A stretch of 64,000 nucleotides of DNA from Membranipora membranacea (lineage: Eukaryota; Bryozoa; Gymnolaemata; Cheilostomatida; Membraniporidae), in assembly GCA_914767715.1 (NCBI GenBank), contig OU612072.1:14012001-14076000 (forward strand). The letters run 5' to 3'. The notes under the pieces were generated by a model. That model was not told the DNA's origin, did no database searches, and was given only the letters and a program-made list of their open reading frames with translations. This document shows positions 61,001-64,000 of the stretch, one piece after another (position 1 is the stretch's first letter; the number at the start of each line of letters is the position of its first letter). The position numbers were made by a program, and so were the translations under genes.

Positions 61001-64000
61001 CACCTAGTGGGGGACTTGCTAGTCCAAGTAAGCAGTCTGAAGAGGCGCACGCATGATCAGCTACATAATAAATTACCTACTATCTCTGTCAACCTGGCTA
61101 AAAAGGAGGCTGGTGCTATTCTCACAGAGACAAGGTATGACATTTAGGCATCTCAAACAAGAGTTCTCGTGAGTTGTTGTTTTACTACATAGGCTGAGAG
61201 CTATAACAGATATATTGGGGATCCCTGATAGCTAAGACCTGAGCACTTTGGCTACCAGATACAAAATGATAATATGTTCAAAAGGCAATAAGTGAGTTTG
61301 GAAACAAACTCACTGATGAAGCATCAGCATATTATCTGAGCTGTCTGCTCTCTGACATTTGGATCATAACTCCTTTTTTTCGACCATTTTGGAGTATAAC
61401 TCCTTTTCCAATTGTTGTTTCTTTTCTGAGTGAATCGCTTTGTCTATCTGTCTGCTTTAAGTTCTGCTTCAATTCTTTAAGTTTTATAAATCGGTTATGA
61501 AACTCAATCTTGTTGAAATTTCTGCATTTGTAATAGGGAATGCTAAAACTAATTCCCTTGATGCAATGCCAATGAGAGTCGCCACTAGCCATTTGACCTG
61601 ATCTCCTCGGCAAATCCAGGCTACAGTCGCATTGTGGGATCGTTGTTCACATAGCCCACTGCATTCAACTTTTTCACTTTCACTACATCTTACATCCTTC
61701 ACCAAACGGTTGTACTTGATTTAAGCAATCTCTCCTGGCTTCAAATTTCAACCCAAAGGAGACAATACCAGTAACTTGCCTTCCAAAGCCTCTCCATCTT
61801 GGATAAAACTTAAGGCTTATCACTGGCAGACAAATTACAAGCGTAGTATTTCCTGCAATAAGACCGCTAATGTCGCCAAATATATAGAGCCAGACTATAG
61901 ATTTAGTATGAATTAAATATGTGTTGTGTAATTTTTAAATTACTCCATAGAGACCCTGTTCTGGCATAAACACAGCATCATATATATGTAAATATACCTG
62001 CATTAAACTTACACCTATGTAGCTTCTCGTTCCCCTATTAGCCCTATCACAGCAGCCCCTTTTTTTGGTAAAAACAACAAAAATGGGGCCGCTATGATAA
62101 GGCTATCCCCTGTAATAACATGATCTATCTTCTATCACAGTGAGTTGGAGGCTGCAGTCAGCAAACTGAAGCTAGAAGTGAAAGCTTTCCACCAGTCTCT
62201 TGATAACTCGATATCAAACCTAGAAGTGCTAACTAAGCAGCTGAGAGACCTACTGATAGCTAGCAGTCAGGTGGAGGAGGTGCAGGACAACTTCATACTC
62301 AGCCAGCCAATCACGTATGAGAATGTGGAGGTAGCTCTGGAGGCGTGTCAGGTAGGTGATGGATCTTATTAGCCAATCATCATTTGCGTAGATTCTGGTG
62401 TATTGTGATTCGTTAGTTGTACCAGACTTGACACTCAGCCAGCCAATCACATACGAGAATGTAGAGGGCGCTCTGGAGGCTTGTCAGTGCGGTAGGATAA
62501 TACGCAGAAGGTAAACAATCATGTTGAAAAGCGTTATAAAAATATACGCACAAGACGCACATTTAGGCCTCATCTAGATTTTGACTCCAGAACCAAAGAA
62601 CTTGGTCGTTGGAGTAGCCTAAGATTGAACTCTGGTCATCTGCAGTATTGTGCGAAAAGCAGTGATTCAGCTAGTGAGCTTCTCCTACTCATGCTTTGCA
62701 TCGTATCTCGAAATGTAAATCTAACCAATATTTAGCTTTGTTCTCAATACTCCCAATTGCTCAATGTCTTGATATGTTAACGTGTTAATCAAGCTAATCA
62801 TACTTATGCCCTCTTCTCCAAACCCAAACTCATAATTATTTGGAGCCACCTTTCCATGCCAGCAAAGTACTCAATATAATCTAAAGCTAATCGTAGTTGT
62901 GCCCTCCTCTCCCTTCAGAGACAGATAGAGGAGTTGCAGGAGAGACAGAGGCGTATCGGTAAACTACTGAGTGAGAGGAAGATCTCTATTGGAGTATTAC
63001 CCAGTCCTGATAACGATGAGCTCGAGCAGACTCTACACAAATCTACTAAATCTGCTGAACATACACTCAGCAAACTACAGCAACATCACAGGTCAGTGTA
63101 CCATCTAAATACCTGTCCCATAATATTTGTCGGGTTCATATTTTTAGTTAGATAAAGTATGATCCAGTTTGCTTGCTTTCAGAGTTGCCCCCTCCACCGG
63201 TGAAATTTTTGAGTACATGAGGTACATGCTAATACCAGGGGCACCTATCAAGACGTTCCGGATAAATTGATCCTTTTTTGCCTGCAGCTAACCAGTTGAG
63301 GGGGAGCAGCTCCACAACAGGCCATTTGGATCAAACTTATTTATCTGATTTTGACTAGCACTCAGAGAACGACACTGGTGGTTGAAAAAGTCCAGTGTCC
63401 TGGCCTGGGGATTTTGCTTAGTGGTAGTGTTTGTCACCGTGTTTGGTATAAAAGTTCAAGTTTGGCAGAAAAGGCATAACATGATCAACCAGTGTCTCCA
63501 TTTTAATTATTTTATTTTAGTTTCATTACACGTAGAAATAAAAGCCTGCTTGTATGAAGTGAAACCCAAGAGAAATATGTTCTCTTTTTTTCTCTTTTTT
63601 GAAAGTTTAAAATTCCTGGAGGATCTTTACAAACTTAATCTCAATTATACTCCAGCCTTTCCATCCAAGTTCTTGGACTCATTACGAATTTGCACTTAGT
63701 TGAAGTGCTCAAAGGATGCCAAGTTGATGGTAGAAGCATTTCATTATGGAATACTATTACCATCAATCCCGGCACAGTTTGAGAGCTCAAACTGATTCCC
63801 ACTTGAGCCAAATATTGCTAATCAGCTTATCCCAAACTTTTCATGATATTAATGATTTTGATTTTGGTTACAGCAAACTAAGCTCACTGCATCAGACACT
63901 GAAGACTTTCACGATACGATGTGATGAGGCGAGAGATAGACTCCACAGCGCTGAGAATCTGCTACATAAATCTGACGCTGCAACTAACACAGAGCAACCT
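46091..64000 (+). CDS. Long coiled-coil protein, possibly spectrin-repeat-like, N-terminal 757 codons (continues past window)
   Basis: Exons: 46091-46283, 48138-48310, 50053-50192, 50711-50851, 52676-52837, 54823-55048, 55511-55605, 57819-57968, 59376-59472, 59904-60068, 60917-61134, 62141-62351, 62919-63091 and 63874 to the edge. Every phase joins. The ATG at 46091 follows an in-frame stop at 46034. The N-terminus is acidic, then has a very basic patch (RHKRRRRNGKRKVR) that may be a nuclear signal. Most of the rest is heptad-rich helix with Gln, Glu and Leu: for example KHRRAELSEALARLEHIQSQ (54829), RQIEELQERQRRIGKLLSER (62919). Segment lengths and single Trp positions (SGHW, RQWLR, KYWHTI) resemble divergent spectrin repeats of giant linkers, but no actin-binding or other named domain is seen. 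Exon 57819-57968 is a Ser/Arg/Pro linker (GSPR, RSSPRRSPRR). Family not identified. Confidence 0.75.
46308..46758 (-). mobile_element. Mutator-like MITE split by a SINE
   Basis: The ends CACGCGACATCAAGAC and, inverted, CACACTGATGACGTGATATA match the 7901 and 42925 elements. The flanks GGAAGGGAT (46299-46307) and GAAATGGAT (46759-46767) agree at seven of nine positions. The inner sequence breaks at 46404 and resumes near 46635, where a SINE sits. The element begins 24 bases after the first exon of the coiled-coil gene. Confidence 0.8.
46404..46634 (-). mobile_element. tRNA-derived SINE, minus-strand copy, nested in the MITE
   Basis: On the - strand: GGAGGTAGCTCAGTTGGTTA (A box) and GGGTTCGAATCCC (B box), then a body with CCAGGTGTGCTCCGACCTGC and AACTGAGAGCAACTTGGCGC, ending AACACTTGCGATTTTACC. 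The body matches 58714-58944 on the + strand. Confidence 0.88.
49375..49732 (-). mobile_element. tRNA-derived SINE of a second family
   Basis: On the - strand the head reads GGAGTGGTCTGATGGTTAAG and then GGTTCAATTCC (49670-49680). The body (about 290 bases) includes GGGACTAAAAATACCGGTGG. It does not match the other SINE family. Only one copy in the window, so its far end is approximate. Confidence 0.65.
51959..52276 (+). pseudogene. Unidentified protein-like fragment in an intron, frameshifted
   Basis: From ATG 51959 a frame reads ALKIKISPNGLSVCISNL and on to about 52100, then stops. A second frame from about 52090 continues with TDLIKNGHTNPELKDIYDKR and VTKLCRVAGIGI to 52276. Together they look like one coding stretch of about 105 residues with a frame change near 52100. 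It cannot be an exon of the surrounding gene, because the preceding exon leaves TG and this would create a stop. I do not recognise the protein; a decayed transposon or processed gene piece is likely. Confidence 0.4.
53412..53660. mobile_element. Foldback element with long imperfect arms
   Basis: Both arms contain GAGCCAATGCCAGA and GAAAGTACCTATTGAG in opposite sense, and end in TATCTATCC..GAGTTAGA-type sequence. The outer arm also carries the TGTGTTGGCTATGATTGGCT motif of the CCAAT-rich palindromes. Intronic. Confidence 0.75.
55970..56064. mobile_element. Near-perfect palindromic element (AGTGCTCAAACT ends)
   Basis: AGTGCTCAAACTCTG at the left and its inverse at the right; the arms (about 43 bases) include ATGCTGGTAGTGGCATTCCA and differ at few positions. 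A related diverged copy is at 63704-63793, and similar GGTAGTAGC/GCTACTACC halves are at 52290-52372. Confidence 0.85.
56922..57055. mobile_element. Foldback element with TAGTCTAGATACTCAG ends
   Basis: It is related to 11471-11577. The inner part repeats ATATGCATTGGTA and GGTAATGCA units in both senses. Intronic. Confidence 0.6.
58714..58944 (+). mobile_element. tRNA-derived SINE, plus-strand copy
   Basis: A box GGTGGCTCAGTGGTTAGAGC, B box GTGGGTTCGAATCCCAC (58771-58787). The body has ACCAGGTGTGCTCCGACCTG and CTGAGAGCCAATTGGCGC, ending AACCCTTGCAATTTTTACC. Same family as 46404-46634. The anticodon arm is replaced by a longer hairpin (CCTTCAGCAC, GCAA loop, GTGTTGAAGG). Confidence 0.88.
60066..60374 (+). 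repeat. About 33-bp minisatellite starting at a splice donor
   Basis: Eight imperfect units of the form ACTGGTGTGCCACTGCCGGG followed by TTGCCAGGTATGAG. The array begins exactly at the exon end 60068 and is interrupted at about 60190-60246 by a TATATGTTTA-rich insert. Several units contain CAGGTATGAG, the same sequence as the true donor. Confidence 0.88.
62430..62500 (+). repeat. Partial duplicate of the end of the exon 62141-62351
   Basis: CTCAGCCAGCCAATCACATA and the following bases to GGAGGCTTGTCAG repeat 62297-62351 with a few substitutions, about 140 bases downstream. The duplicate has a four-base insertion (tgcg) before gtagg. Confidence 0.85.
63704..63793. mobile_element. Palindromic element, diverged copy of 55970
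   Basis: AAGTGCTCAAA at the left, AGTTTGAGAGCTCAAACT at the right, with GATGGTAGAAGCATTTCATT facing its inverse in the centre. Confidence 0.65.

Overview
The window is nuclear DNA of an invertebrate animal. Genes are split by AT-rich GT-AG introns of about 0.1-4 kb, the proteins are of animal type (PACS, a caspase, a SAP protein, a long coiled-coil protein), and introns and spacers are full of SINEs, MITEs, foldback repeats and an LTR element. A run of N (32874-33373) marks a draft assembly. I cannot fix the taxon; a non-bilaterian such as a sponge or cnidarian would fit but is not shown. All gene models are on the + strand. There is no sign of bacterial, CRISPR or operon structure. LAYOUT: (1) about 1-10910, the 3' part of a PACS (phosphofurin acidic cluster sorting) gene, with the middle and C-terminal parts in at least 12 exons. 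(2) 10911-13841, a spacer with a short MITE, a foldback element and an inverted pair of tRNA-like sequences. (3) 13842-18234, copy A of a gene coding for a long ankyrin-like repeat region joined to a caspase domain. It is decayed: three in-frame stops, one frameshift, and both catalytic residues replaced. (4) 19400-29121, copy B of the same gene, which keeps the catalytic His and Cys. Its large first exon is split by a 4.4-kb LTR retrotransposon (21081-25488) with a 4-bp target duplication, and one in-frame TAA lies further on. (5) 29122-31023, a spacer with a MITE. (6) 31024-43646, a nine-exon gene for a SAP-domain protein with a Tyr/Gly/Pro/Trp-rich tail; the exon phases join without error and give about 747 residues. 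(7) 43647-46090, a spacer. (8) 46091 to the right edge, the first 14 exons (at least 757 codons) of a long coiled-coil protein that runs off the window. HOW THE PARTS RELATE: the caspase pair is the most striking locus. Two tandem paralogues with an unusual architecture are both disabled in this assembly, by different routes. In copy B the LTR promoter sits directly before an ATG supplied by the target duplication, so the LTR could drive the 3' half. The other genes look intact and functionally unrelated to one another. MOBILE DNA: solid calls are supported by target duplications (LTR, 4 bp; two hAT-type MITEs, 8 bp; a Mutator-like MITE family, 9 bp). Several elements are nested.
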